From positions 8,666,135-8,730,134 of the forward strand of contig OZ005692.1 in assembly GCA_963930775.1 (NCBI GenBank): 64,000 nt of DNA. Direction: 5' to 3'. This document shows, piece by piece, positions 47,416 to 58,473 of the stretch (position 1 is its first letter; each line of letters opens with the position of its first letter). The notes beneath the pieces are model-generated. The model was not told where the DNA came from. It ran no database searches and saw only the letters and a list, made by a program, of their open reading frames with translations. The translations under genes were made by a program, and so were the position numbers. The stretch comes from Cliona cf. orientalis. Taxonomy: Eukaryota > Porifera > Demospongiae > Clionaida > Clionaidae.

Positions 47416-48871
47416 CTAGTCCACTGATGGGTCTTCAACATCATCTTCATCTGAAAAGGGATCTCCTTCATCTTCACTATCGACTATGTAGTCTTCAAGG
47501 CTGTCGAGGTTGATTTCGCCATCTCTAGAGCCATCTGGAGGTACGGATATTCCACACTTGATGAAGGAACGAACGACCATATCCGTCTTTGTAGGTAGCT
47601 CTTCCCACGCACCACCAACCCATTTGGTAATGAGCACTCTACGTTCACTTGCATTTATCGTCCCTCGTACGTAACTGTCCAAATTCTCTTGCAAGTGTTT
47701 AGTAGCCTGTCTCTCAACAGCAGCTTTAAAAGGAGCGTTGAAGACCACGTCAACAGGTTGGATGATACTTGTAGTACCAGCTGGTACATAGACTGGGTAC
47801 GTGTTGCACTGCTCTTTTAGGCAACCTTGAATTGCTTCTGTTGTTTGAGCTTTATGGACGTCCAATGTAAGAAGCATGTGACCACTGCAGACTGGCTTCC
47901 ACTGTTGGATGATCCACTGACGCATTATCTGTTCATCGCACCAGGCGTTGTCCTGGAAACTTACTCGAACTCTTGTGTCATATCGTAGCTGTACATAAAT
48001 AATAATTATCATCATTATCCTGCACCACCAAACATACCAGTATAGTATTGTAGTTTTTAATATAAACCTACCTTTTCTCTGAAAGATATCCGTTTCCCTT
48101 TTCCTCGGAAAATAATCAGTGATTTTACTCTAGCCTTCCCATCCGCAAACAATGTAAGTTGCACCGTACATTGTCTCTTCTCCAGGCCTGACCCGCCTCC
48201 TCTGACCCAAACTGTGCTGTCTCCAGTGTCTGCATACGTTGCTCCATCAGCAAAACAGAAAGGGAGAGGCGTCTGATCAACATTGGCAATCTGGTGAAGT
48301 TCAAACCGTCCTACTTGTCCTGTCTGCTCACCGTCACAAGCGATCTCGCGGATAGTCTTGTGGAAAGACCTAATAGCGCTTTTCTTGTCGTCCGCTGGTT
48401 TTTGGCAAACGTTCGTAGAACGTCGGAAACTAATGCGATATCGCTTCTTGAAACTGTCGAACCACCCGTCTGAAAAGTTGACGCTTCGGGATCAATCCGT
48501 TCAAGCAGTTGCTTCGCTCTCGTCTTAAACCAGAATCCTTTCACTTTTAGCCCGTGTTTTCGAAGAGCCTTGTATTCCCGATACAGTTCCGTCTCCACTT
48601 CTGGATACATAGCTCTCCTGACATGAACGACGTGCTTGCTTCCTTTCTTGGCATCTTTTATTTTTTCTTCATCACCAGTCCATCTTAAGATCGTCTTCGT
48701 GTTCAACGAAAATTTTTTAGACGTCTGGTAAAGGTTGTTGGCACGGTAAAAATTAACCACCGTCAGTTTGAACTCGCGTGTGTAGCTCTTTCTGGACCGC
48801 TTTTCACTTGTTGAGGAGTCAAAAGGAGCGAGAGAAGACGCAGATCTAGCTTCGGACATCATCGACTTCAA
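47416..48871 (-). pseudogene. Tigger/pogo-type DDE transposase (one frame break)
   Basis: Start at 48871 or the nearby MMSEARS. The N-terminal part has a helix-turn-helix (SYTREFKLTVVNFYRANN, LNTKTILRW) and a CENP-B-like second segment ending near ERIDPEAS. The frame then slips by one nucleotide around 48475, where SDGWFDSFKKRYRIS continues in another frame. The DDE_1 core follows: NVDQTPLPF (first D), LLTLDVHKA (second D), and IQPVDVVFNAPFKA (third acidic position, D). An intron of about 80 bp (near 47992-48072, GTAGGT...TGTACAG) separates the first D from the second D. The C-terminus is Asp/Glu-rich. Catalyses cut-and-paste transposition when intact. The slip is either a disabling mutation or a sequencing error. 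Confidence 0.8.
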
Positions 48872-51800
48872 CTTGGTTTATTAGCGGTGAGGTGGTAAAA
48901 AGTTGGCACGTTAAAATAAGCGCATGCGCTTATTATAATGAAGCAAGACCGGGATGTGAGCATGCGCTTAATATATAGTGTGCGCTTAATAGAGAGGTGC
49001 GCTTATTAACCCGAGTCTACGGTATTACAATTCTGCATCATGTGCATGGAATGCTCTTGAATGATCAGCATAGACATGTACCAGGAGCACAACAAAGGAT
49101 TCATTTTCAATCACTTATATTAAATTTCAGCATACACAGTACCTATTCATGAAAAAGTAGAAGCTTGTCGCCGAGCCATCAGAGAAAAGGGAGCTGTCGA
49201 TCAAATCATAATGCAAGGAATATTCTTTGGGCTTCCACGATCGGGAAAGACGTCCACAAAGAAACGCTTGACAGGCCAAAAGCCAAGCCTGGAGCAGCCC
49301 AGCACTGGAGTGGCTGAAGAGGTGACCCGTGTGGAAATAGAAGGCCAGCAACCAATACTAGAGCAGCCCAGCACCGGAGTAGCAGAGGAGGTGACCCGTG
49401 TGGAAATGGAGGACATAGAGAAAACCACAGTACAGCTTCTATCTCCGTCAATCTGGAACGAAGTAACAGATCTAAGTGAGGAAGCAGCTATAGTTGTCGA
49501 AGATGTCACAACTCACTTTACTCAGGATCGTGAGAGTAGTGTGGCAAGTAGAAAGCTAGTGAAACAGATAATGAAATCTCAAGCTACTGCTCCCATTCCA
49601 AATGTGATTCAAAGGATCATACGCAAGGCAAAGAAAAAGTTCGTACAGAAATCAAATGCTGTGGATATTGTGCCTCCTAGTGCTGACATAGAGCACACCC
49701 CTCAGGAGGAGAGCATCACTGCTTCAAGTGATCCCATGGAAATCTTAGGTTTTGCACTACAGAAGTCTGCAATTGTCAAACATCAAGGACGAATTTTACA
49801 GTTCACACTGTATATCTCTGATGCTGGTGGACAGCCAGAATTCCAGGAGAGTCTGCCAGCTCTTGTTTCAGGTCCCTCAGTCTATTTCCTCACATTCCCT
49901 CTCCACAAAGGCTTGAATGAGAAGATTCCAGTCGAGTACCAACATCCTAGCGGGAGGTCTATTATCCCATTTGAAGCCAGTTGCACAACAAAAGAGATCC
50001 TGCTTTCCTCTTTGGCCAGCATAGCATCGACTAGGAGCTACATTAAGCTAGAAGATGGGAAACCAGTCACTCCCAAAGTGCTTTTTCATCGCCACGCACA
50101 AGGATAAGCTACGATCAGAGCAAGATCTCCAAAAGATTGACCAAGAGCTCCAGGAAATTGTCCGCCAAAGCACTATTGCAAAAGAAATGATTATTTTCTG
50201 TTCTGAAAAACGAATGGTATTTGCTCTCGACAATACCTCCGATGATGACAAGGATATTCAACAAGTGAGGGATGCTGTTGAGCGGCTCGGTTTGCAGTCT
50301 GACGATTACAAAATTCGAACGCCACACACGTGGATGTTGTTTGCAGTCACACTACGCCACCTACCAGGCAGAGTGCTCAGCATCGAGGATTGCATGCAAG
50401 TAGCAAATGAATGTGGCATTAAAGATCGTGGTGAATTAGATGATGCTCTCTGGTTCCTTCATCATAATGTAGGAATCGTACGCCACTTTCAGGAAGTTCC
50501 TGAGCTCCGGGATGTGGTCATCAAGGAGCCACAGTACATCTTTGACAAGGTGACAGAGCTGATCATTCAAACATTCACATTTGATAAGGTTGGTCCCATT
50601 AAGTGTGAAGAATTCATGAAGTTGGGCCTCTTTTCCTCTGATGTGTTCAGCAAATACCTGACCTCAGATTCAGACACCCTAACCGGTGACAAGCTAGCCA
50701 TTGCTCTAAAGCATCTTTATGTCATTGCTCCAATTGAAGAGAATGGCACTGTTGTCAATTATTTTGCTCCCGTTGCTCTGTCTCATGCTGAGCTTCCTCC
50801 AGACTCACAGTCAGAGGAAATTATCCCTTCCATCAGGATAGTGTTTGGGAGTGGCTTCTGCCCAAAAGGAATGTTTGGAGCACTTCTTGTCAACCTGCTC
50901 AAGCAACAGAAAATCTCACAGCTTGACTGCAAGCTGAAGGAAGACAGGATCTACCGAGACCAGATTTGCCTCTCCATTGGACCGTACGACTCGTTTCAGT
51001 TTTCGCTTTCTCCAACGTACATCAAAATCGCTCTGAGCTCAACCACTGATCGCAATCGAAAAGTGCCTCTTGGTCAGGTATGCTGTGATGTACGACGTGA
51101 AATTGAAAGCAGCATTCGTAGCGTCACTGAAACACTCCACTACACTCAGAGAGCATCTCATTCCCTTGCCTTTGCCTGCCCTGAGCCACCTCCACACGAC
51201 CAGTCACACTCTGCCACCATCAACTTCTCCCCCAAAGGAGAGCCTTGCACTATGACCTGTCAGCGGTCAGGAAAATTTTATCCTGATCTCCCTGACGGAC
51301 ACATGGTCTGGTTTGATGAGGTAGGTCATTACGTATACGGTATTATATGTGTTTATTTATCATGATTTATTATTGTATAGCTTGTAAAAGGTAATGTAAT
51401 ACTGGTTTTCCTTTCTACAGAATGTATGTTCACCACCCAATGCAAGTTGTCCGTCCAAAGCTACTTCAACAGATTCAGCTAGCAGTGCATCAGGTAGCTA
51501 CCATAACCTTGTATGTGTTATATTATACATTTGAAGTAATTCAATTTTAGTTCCTTTCTTTCTTGTACATTCAGATTTTCCTACTGCTTCTTCCCTGCCT
51601 AAACTCCACCATCTTGATCTCATTGAGGGCAATGGGAAGACTGTGAGGGTGATAAAGCAAGCAGCAGCCAAGTGGGAGGCAGTTGCTACCAGATTATACT
51701 TCGATATCGATGACATCACTCGCATAAGAGAGGACTATCACCAACAAACCTTCAAAGCTTGTCGAACTACCTTTATCGAATGGCTTCAGGGCAAAGGTCG

Positions 51801-52385
51801 AACTCCTACCACTTGGAACACGGTAATCAATGCTCTGGAAGAAGCAGACTTATCCGAACTCGCTGGTGATCTAAACATTGTGTTTTCCGTCTCATGATCC
51901 TACAACTCAGATGTAGCTAATTTTTCTAATAATAAATAATATTTAATTGATACTTTGAGTCATGACATTGTCCTATTATGCATACTCACACTGTACCTAT
52001 TACCACTCTTATTGCTCGTGTTAACTGTGAACAGTCTCAAAAGCGTGGTAGACCACTAAATAAATCTTACGTTGCACGACATCACGTTCGTACGAAATTT
52101 TTGGATGAGATGGCAACCAGCGACTTGGCTAGATATTGAACGGCACGTGGTACTACACAGTTTTATGTGATACCGAAATGGCTGGTAATTTTCATGGGGT
52201 GCTAATTTTTGTTTTTTCGTTATTTTCGTGGTTGACTTGGCAGTCACGAAATTTTGGCTATAGATATTGAACACGTGGTACTACAGAGTTTTATGTGATA
52301 ATTTGCTCATGCACAGTGTACTCACCATTTTAATATTGTTATGTTTGTGTGTATGTAATTATTGGGTTAACAAGATGGACTATAC

Positions 52386-53619
52386 AATAATGAAGAGCTC
52401 AGAAGCAAAGTTGCCATGCTGATGGGCTAACCCACAAATGTTGACTTAGCCCCCCGAATCTTGAAATGTTTAAAGTGTGTTTCATGAGCTATAGAAAATT
52501 CACATTAATTTTTTGAAATGTTGGTAGTCTATTAAAGTTCTAGAGTACAGTGCTAGGTTTTAGTCCATTTTGGAGCTTTTGAACAATAATTCTGCACATT
52601 TCGGGGTTATCCCACATTGCGTTTGAGCCCTTCAATTATTATTGTGCTTTAGTTGCTGCAGCTACAAAAATAGCATGACATTGTTAGACAGCATAACTCG
52701 ACCTGTTTCACCATTGTTTGTATAGCGACGGCATTAATATTATACTGCTCATACAAGACTTATAATAATAATAATATTATAGTATTTACTGCATGCTGTA
52801 GGGTATTATTAGACTCGAGGCATGGCCTGTTACTATACAAATCCTAAAAAAATTTAAAAGGGTTCTTGTATACTCGCCACCATTAATAATTTTGCTATGT
52901 TTCAGCATTCATGCCATGCATTATGAGATGAATTAAATATTGTTGTTCTGAAAATTTAATTAATCCGATATTCATGCATAACTTTTACGTAACCAAATTA
53001 ATTTAGACTATGCTTAATATTATTATTATTATTATAGCTACTGGTACTAACTATAGTGTTTTTCTTAAGCACCCAAATTGAAAAATTTCATCCACACAAT
53101 CAATAATTGAGATTGCATAGGTTAATAGTGCAACAGACAGCTGAGCCTGAAACTACTGCCTATTGGATGCCAGCAGACCACTCCTCCTCCACCAGTCATT
53201 GGATCAGGCTTACATCAGATGGGGTAGCTAGGACTGTCCGTGCCAACGACACCGGAGCTGTACGCTTTAGTCTCATCAGGAAGAGCAGCAAGGTCCTCTT
53301 ATGCAGAGGATAGAGGACTAGCTGATATGCTATGCCTTCCAGATGACCCACAGTATAATAATATTATTATATAGTACAGGGCCACTCTCCCCTGACTGGG
53401 GCTGAATTTCATACTTGGATGGCGAGGCCAGACCTAGGCCTTCAGAACCGCCCCTGTGCTGTGTGCTACGGTACCGCGAACCACCCAGCTTAAAGTCTGA
53501 GAAATAACAAAATTAAAGTATAGGTCTATTGCACACTAGCTAGATATGAAATACATAGCTATAACTACACAAGAGTATTACTCTGGCCAAAATAGCTATT
53601 ATTATTATTTTTTCTCAGA
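52386..53619. other. Intergenic, between Roc copy B and the coiled-coil gene pair
   Basis: AT-rich. A GC-richer stretch at 53125-53490 has short open frames but no recognised protein or RNA; it contains CATACTTGGATGGCGAGGCC, a weak echo of a 5S-type internal block. Nothing else is called. Confidence 0.5.
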
Positions 53620-55032
53620 TCAGGTTGCTGGGGTGGGGAGCATTGGACATCGGGTGATGACCATGGAGCAATTTCCGGTTGGTAGTGGATCAAAGATGCC
53701 AGCATGGCTTCCTCCTGCCGTGATCCCAACAATGTCACAGTGACAACGCACAAAACCATTGTTTATCTCAAGATAGGCCGAGTCAATGTATATCTCATCC
53801 GGGTCACGTTGGCACTGTGTACTCAGAGTGTAATAACCCTGAAAAATTGTTATTATTGGTTTAGGATAGTATAATTAACTAATTCAGCTCGGAGAGCTAT
53901 TAATTACACAATAGTTATTATCGTATACTTTCTAATTTAGGCACCCCTAAAACATAAATATAGATCGCGCAGGCGCCTCCAATTAGAACTGAAAAATTCA
54001 CGAGCAGGTCAAAGGGTGCCTAAATTAGGAAGGTGCCTATAATAATATTATTATTATTAGAACGTATGCGGTATAACTCACACTGACATTAACTGCACTA
54101 TATGCAGTTGTGCAGCGGAACCAGTATTGATTAGTGGGGTGCCTGACTATGTCACAGGTTGTGACATCCTTCCGACAGTGAGTGTAGGCAGTAGCCCTGG
54201 TTGAAGTATTCAGTCTTGAAACACTACTAGAAAGGGCATTAAGCTGGGTAGCAAGGGAGCTAAGCGTAGACTGTAGAGTACTAACATCACTCCTAGTTGT
54301 ATTCTGGATTGTACTGAGAGAGGCATAGTTAGTCTCAAGAGCTGTTGTCCGCGTCGTCAATGAAGAGATGCCATCAGTGTTAATGGTGGTCAGATTAGAA
54401 AGTAAAGAAGCTATTTGAGTAGTAATATTCTCCGTTGTCTCATTAATGCTTGTCTTTAGTGAGCTAACATTGACTCTTAGATTCATATCCAATTCTCGGA
54501 TGCTACTCACTGTGTTATTTAGTTTGCCATCCAGTGAGTCAACTTTAGACTGCAAGCCAACGATGCGAGATGAATTCAGCGCAGTTATGGAGTCATTGTA
54601 TTGCTCAAGTGTGGCAGTCATCTGCTTTAGCTTTGTGTTTGCTTCCTTCAAGAGCATTTCTAACTCTTGCACACGACCACTTAGATTAGCCTTCATATAG
54701 TCTTGAGTCTGCATGGCAGTGGTAGCAACGTCAGAATCAACCTTTTGCTGAAGCATCATATTATTTAAGAAGTTGTAGATACTTAGACCTGCTGCTCCTC
54801 CAGCAATAAGTAGGACAATGAAAACAAAGAAAGTTATGCAACAGGAACACTTTCTGTTTGACTTTTCAACGGCAAATTTTGTTGGTGGAGGAGCTGTTGA
54901 GGAGATTGAGCGATTATCGGCACTGTACTTTGGAAGAGGTTCTTTCTTTTCTTCCATTTCCATCGAACTCTGACTAATGATGCTATCGTAGTCATCATTC
55001 TCGTACAAATCTCTTGAATTACTCTGACCCAT
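53620..55032 (-). CDS. Type II membrane coiled-coil protein, short paralogue
   Basis: Two exons: 55032-54082 and 53838-53620 (stop TGA at 53620-53622). Starts MGQSNSRDLYEND; MGxxxS fits an N-myristoylation signal. A cytoplasmic part of about 65 residues ends in NRKCSCC, possibly palmitoylated, followed by a hydrophobic TM segment (ITFFVFIVLLIAGGAAGLSIY). The rest is extracellular by topology: long S/T/N-rich coiled-coil heptads with many N-x-S/T sites, then a cysteine-rich C-terminal module (about 100 residues, 8 Cys; HCRKDVTTCD, FRCTTAY, CQRDPDEIYIDSAY, CHCD, NCSMVITRC). Function unknown; the layout recalls scavenger- or lectin-type type II receptors, but no named domain was recognised. Compared with the neighbour it lacks about 300 residues of coiled coil. 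Confidence 0.8.
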
Positions 55033-55771
55033 TCTTTATCATAAGACTATTGACAACTATCTCATATAGACTGATAGATCAGTGTACAGTTTAGTATTAC
55101 CACTATTAGGCTCTCTCTAGCTGTAAACAACACCAACAGGTGGAGCTCGAGGAGACAGTTTTCTTGATCACTTGTTCATGAATTATGTTTATTTTATTCA
55201 TCTTCCAAACTCAGTATTCATAGTCGTAGATATTAACTTCATGATAGGTAAGAATCGCACAAATTTGGAGAATGCAAGCTGCAACGTACACTTAATGTAT
55301 TCATGATAGCTAGTGAGCTGCATAAATGCCCCATGCATGCATGCATATAGCAAAGGGTAAAGCAATCTATTTGTCTGTCATCTATTGTCGTCATCGTCAG
55401 CATGAAATTGCCAGTTCTCAAGGTTAGACATCCTAAGCCCAACAAATCCATCAAATTGAATATGATCAAAAATTTTCAACTTAATATTGTGTCTATTTCT
55501 CTCTAATATATTAAATTTTGGTACTTCCACTTCGCAAGATGGGCTGTGTCGTGTGTTTGCTCAGGGGCTCTGAAAAAAAACTTAGTATTATAGCTAGTGT
55601 AACTAGATGTCAACTCTCCACTACGAATTAAGGATTTGGATTGCCAGAAACAACAAAGTATAGGTCTACTGCAATTCTTGCACACTAGCTAAATATGAAA
55701 TAATAATAATTAGCTATAGCTACACAAAAGATACTAATCTGGCTAAAATTATTAATTAATTTTGTCTCAGA

Positions 55772-57963
55772 TCAGGTTGCTGGGGTGGGGAGCATTGGAC
55801 ATCGGGTGATGACCATGGAGCAATTTCCGGTTGGTAGTGGATCAAAGATGCCAGCATGGCTTCCTCCTGCCGTGATCCCAACAATGTCACAGTGACAACG
55901 CACAAAACCGTTATTTATCTCAAGATAGGCCGAGTCAATGTATATCTCATCCGGATCACGTTGGCACTGTGTACTCAGAGTGTAATAGCCCTGAAACATC
56001 ATTATGAAATTAATGGTTTAGATGCATTAATTAATAGAGCTGTTAGATCTATCTATACGTTATTGCAACTTACACTGACATTAACTGCACTATATGCAGT
56101 TGTACAGCGGAACCAGTATTGATTAGTGGGGTGCCTGACTATGTCACAGGTTGTGACATCCTTCCGACAGTGAGTGTAGGCAGTAGCCCTGGTTGAAGCA
56201 TTCAGTCTTGAAACACTGCTGGAAAGGGCATTTAGCTGGGTAGCAAGGGAACTAAGCGTAGACTGTAGAGTATTAACATCACTCCTAGTTGTACCCTGGA
56301 TTGTACTGAGAGAGGCATAGTTAGTCTCAAGAGCTGTTGTTCGTGTCGTCAATGAAGAGATGCCATTCCTCGCTGCATTTACATCAGTGTTAATGGTGGT
56401 TAGGTTAGAAAGCAAAGAAACTATTTGAGACTGTACTAGATCTACAGACGTGTTGTATCTTGCAGTAAGTGAAGCTAGGTTAGCTTGAGCAGTGGTCAGA
56501 GTGGCTTGTATTTGAGAAATCTGTGTGGTTAATGATGACACAGCCATGCTAAATGTATCGTTGACGGTCGATAGTTTTGATTGCACATCTGTCAGTGTTA
56601 ACTCAAACTGATTAACCTGAGTTACGAGTGAGTTAATGGAATTCACGGTGGCATTAAGCATTTGTTGAAAGCTAAAAATCTGAGATAATATCACATTGAC
56701 TGAAGCCGTAGTCATATTATGCTTTGCTTCAAACCTTTCTTCAAGTGCAGTAAATTCCACACTTGATACACTATTAGTCTCATTCACTGAATCAATCACT
56801 TTTTGCCAGTCCGAAATTTGAAGGATAAGCTGGTTGAGTGCTGTCGTTGTTGCATTCAATTTCGTACCCTGGTTTCCTAGTGCTGATAAAACAGACTCGT
56901 TTACCAACTGCAGTGAAGACTGATATCGTATAACTTGAGAAGTCAAAGAACTCACGGAGTCAACTGTGGTGTTGTGCCTTTTGTCGAGATCAGTCAATTG
57001 AGACTGCAATAGAGCCTGGTTGGATTGAAGTGAGTCAAATTGTGGAGTAATGGCATCCAAAGTGGCAGCAGTGGTGTTGTGTCTTGCATCAAGTTCAGAG
57101 AGCAGTTGCTGTGTAGTATTCTGTGTCGACCACAGGCTGGAGACTTGAGAGGCTATACTAGTCACATTCACTCCTGTCATATTCAGTCTAGCACTCTGTC
57201 TAGCAAGCTGACTTTGTATCATCATTTGAGATACTGAGAGTGATACCTCTAATGAACTGACGTTAGCTGCTGTTGTATTAAGGTCAGTGCGGAGTGAAGT
57301 GATCTGAGACTGTGTTGTTTCCACGGACTGAGCGACTTGGGAATTCAAAGTAGCAATATTCTCTGTTGCCTCATCGATGCCAGTCTTTAGAGAGCTAACG
57401 TTGACTCTTAGATTCATATCCAATTCTCGGATGCTACTCGTAGTGCTGTTTAGTTTGCCATCCAGTGAATCAACTTTAGACTGCAAACCAACGATGCGAG
57501 ATGAACTCAGCTCAGTTATGGAGTCATTGTATTGCTCAAGTGTGGCAGTCATCTGCTTTAACTTCGTGTTTGCTTCCTTCAAGAGCATTTCTAACTCTTG
57601 CACACGAACACTTAGATTAGTCTTCACATATTCTTGAGTCTGCATGGCAGTAGTAACAACGTCAGAATTCGAATCAATCTCTTGCTGCATCAATTTTAAG
57701 AAGTTGTAGACGCTTAGACCTGCGGCTCCTCCAGCAATAAGTAGGACAATGAAAACAAAGAAAGTTATGCAACAGGAACACTTTCTGTTTGATTTTTCAA
57801 CAGCAAATTTTGTTGGTGGAGGAGCCGTTGAGGAGATTGAGCGAGTATCGGCACTGAACTTTGAAAGAGGTTCTTTCCTTTCTTCCAATTCCATCGAACT
57901 CTGACTAACGATGTTATCGTAGTCATCATTCTCATACAAATCTCTTGAAGAACTCTGACCCAT
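55772..57963 (-). CDS. Type II membrane coiled-coil protein, long paralogue
   Basis: Two exons: 57963-56074 and 55990-55772. Same N-terminus (MGQSSSRDLYEND), Cys-rich juxtamembrane NRKCSCC, TM segment and C-terminal cysteine module as the neighbour, but the stalk is about 480 residues of repeating heptads (units of the type V-x-S-L-x-x-Q-V and N-T-T). Heavy potential N-glycosylation. The final exon is nearly identical between the two genes, and both upstream and downstream flanks are similar (55050-55300 vs 57990-58240; 53515-53600 vs 55655-55750), so this is a recent tandem duplication of about 2-2.9 kb. Divergent from the SRCR-FN3 gene at 58474. Confidence 0.82.
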
Positions 57964-58334
57964 TCTTTATTATCAAGACCGTTGTCAACTATCTCATATA
58001 AGCTTAGACTGATCAGTGTACAGTTTCAAATATTATTTTAATATCGGTACCAGTATTAGACTTGAGTACCTCTAACTATAAATACCACCAGGTGGAGGAG
58101 ATGTTTATCTTGATGAGTTTAATATTCATGAATAATTTATAACTATTTTATTCATCTTCCAAACTCAATATCCATAGTCTTAAATATTAACTTCATGACA
58201 AGCAAGAATTGCACAAATTTGGAGAATGCAAACACATGATACCGGTAGCTAGTGAGCCAATTCATTGTGGGGTAAAAACGTTTAACCCTTCAGAATGCTT
58301 CAATACATGTAATATTATTCGCGTAGGCGAGAGA

Positions 58335-58395
58335 TTGTATCTTTGCGCATGCGTACTATGTCCACCATCCACCATTCCGGATTTCCGGTAATCAC
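58335..58395. promoter_or_regulatory. Probable bidirectional promoter core with NRF1-like and ETS-like sites
   Basis: Between divergent start codons (57963 minus, 58474 plus). TTGCGCATGCGTAC at about 58342-58355 matches the NRF1 palindrome, and CCGGATTTCCGGT at about 58377-58389 contains opposed ETS cores. Assignment rests on motif match only. Confidence 0.35.
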
Positions 58396-58473
58396 GACTG
58401 CTTGCGGTACCCATAGTATGATACTCGGTCAATGCTCTATCACCAGTACTAGAGGAAGAATCATAGCCTGTAC

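Larger units (their letters stand above)
46724..49022. mobile_element. Tigger/pogo-like DNA transposon, 2299 bp, TA target duplication
   Basis: Terminal inverted repeats CCGTAGACTCGGGTTARTAAGCGCA... flanked by TA (46722-46723, 49023-49024). Copy A of the host intron supplies the empty site (ACTTGTATAATATTACAATTC). It carries a minus-strand transposase (47416-48871) and a plus-strand HIRAN gene (46884-47267). Subterminal regions hold repeated TGCGCTTAWTA motifs. Confidence 0.9.
43221..51897 (+). pseudogene. Death-domain x3 / Roc-like GTPase / COR-like / death-domain gene, copy B (1-nt frameshift)
   Basis: Exons at 43221-43245, 43760-44032, 44350-44640, 45181-45435, 49131-51320, 51421-51493, 51575-51897, with lengths matching copy A except for 2 extra codons near 49620-49660 and one extra T. 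The extra T lies in the T-run at about 50088-50092 (five T against four in copy A) and shifts frame immediately before the THKD (G4) motif. The downstream COR-like region and final death domain remain open in the shifted frame (from 50055 onward), which suggests a recent lesion or an assembly error. The first three death domains and the P-loop are intact, so a truncated death-domain/GTPase product is possible. Intron 4 hosts a Tigger-like transposon absent from copy A. Confidence 0.82.

Noticed and set aside
53390-53470. 5S rRNA-like block CATACTTGGATGGCGAGGCC
   Set aside because: Only about 20 nt resemble the 5S internal control region; the rest does not fold or align as 5S, and no flanking A/C boxes were recognised.
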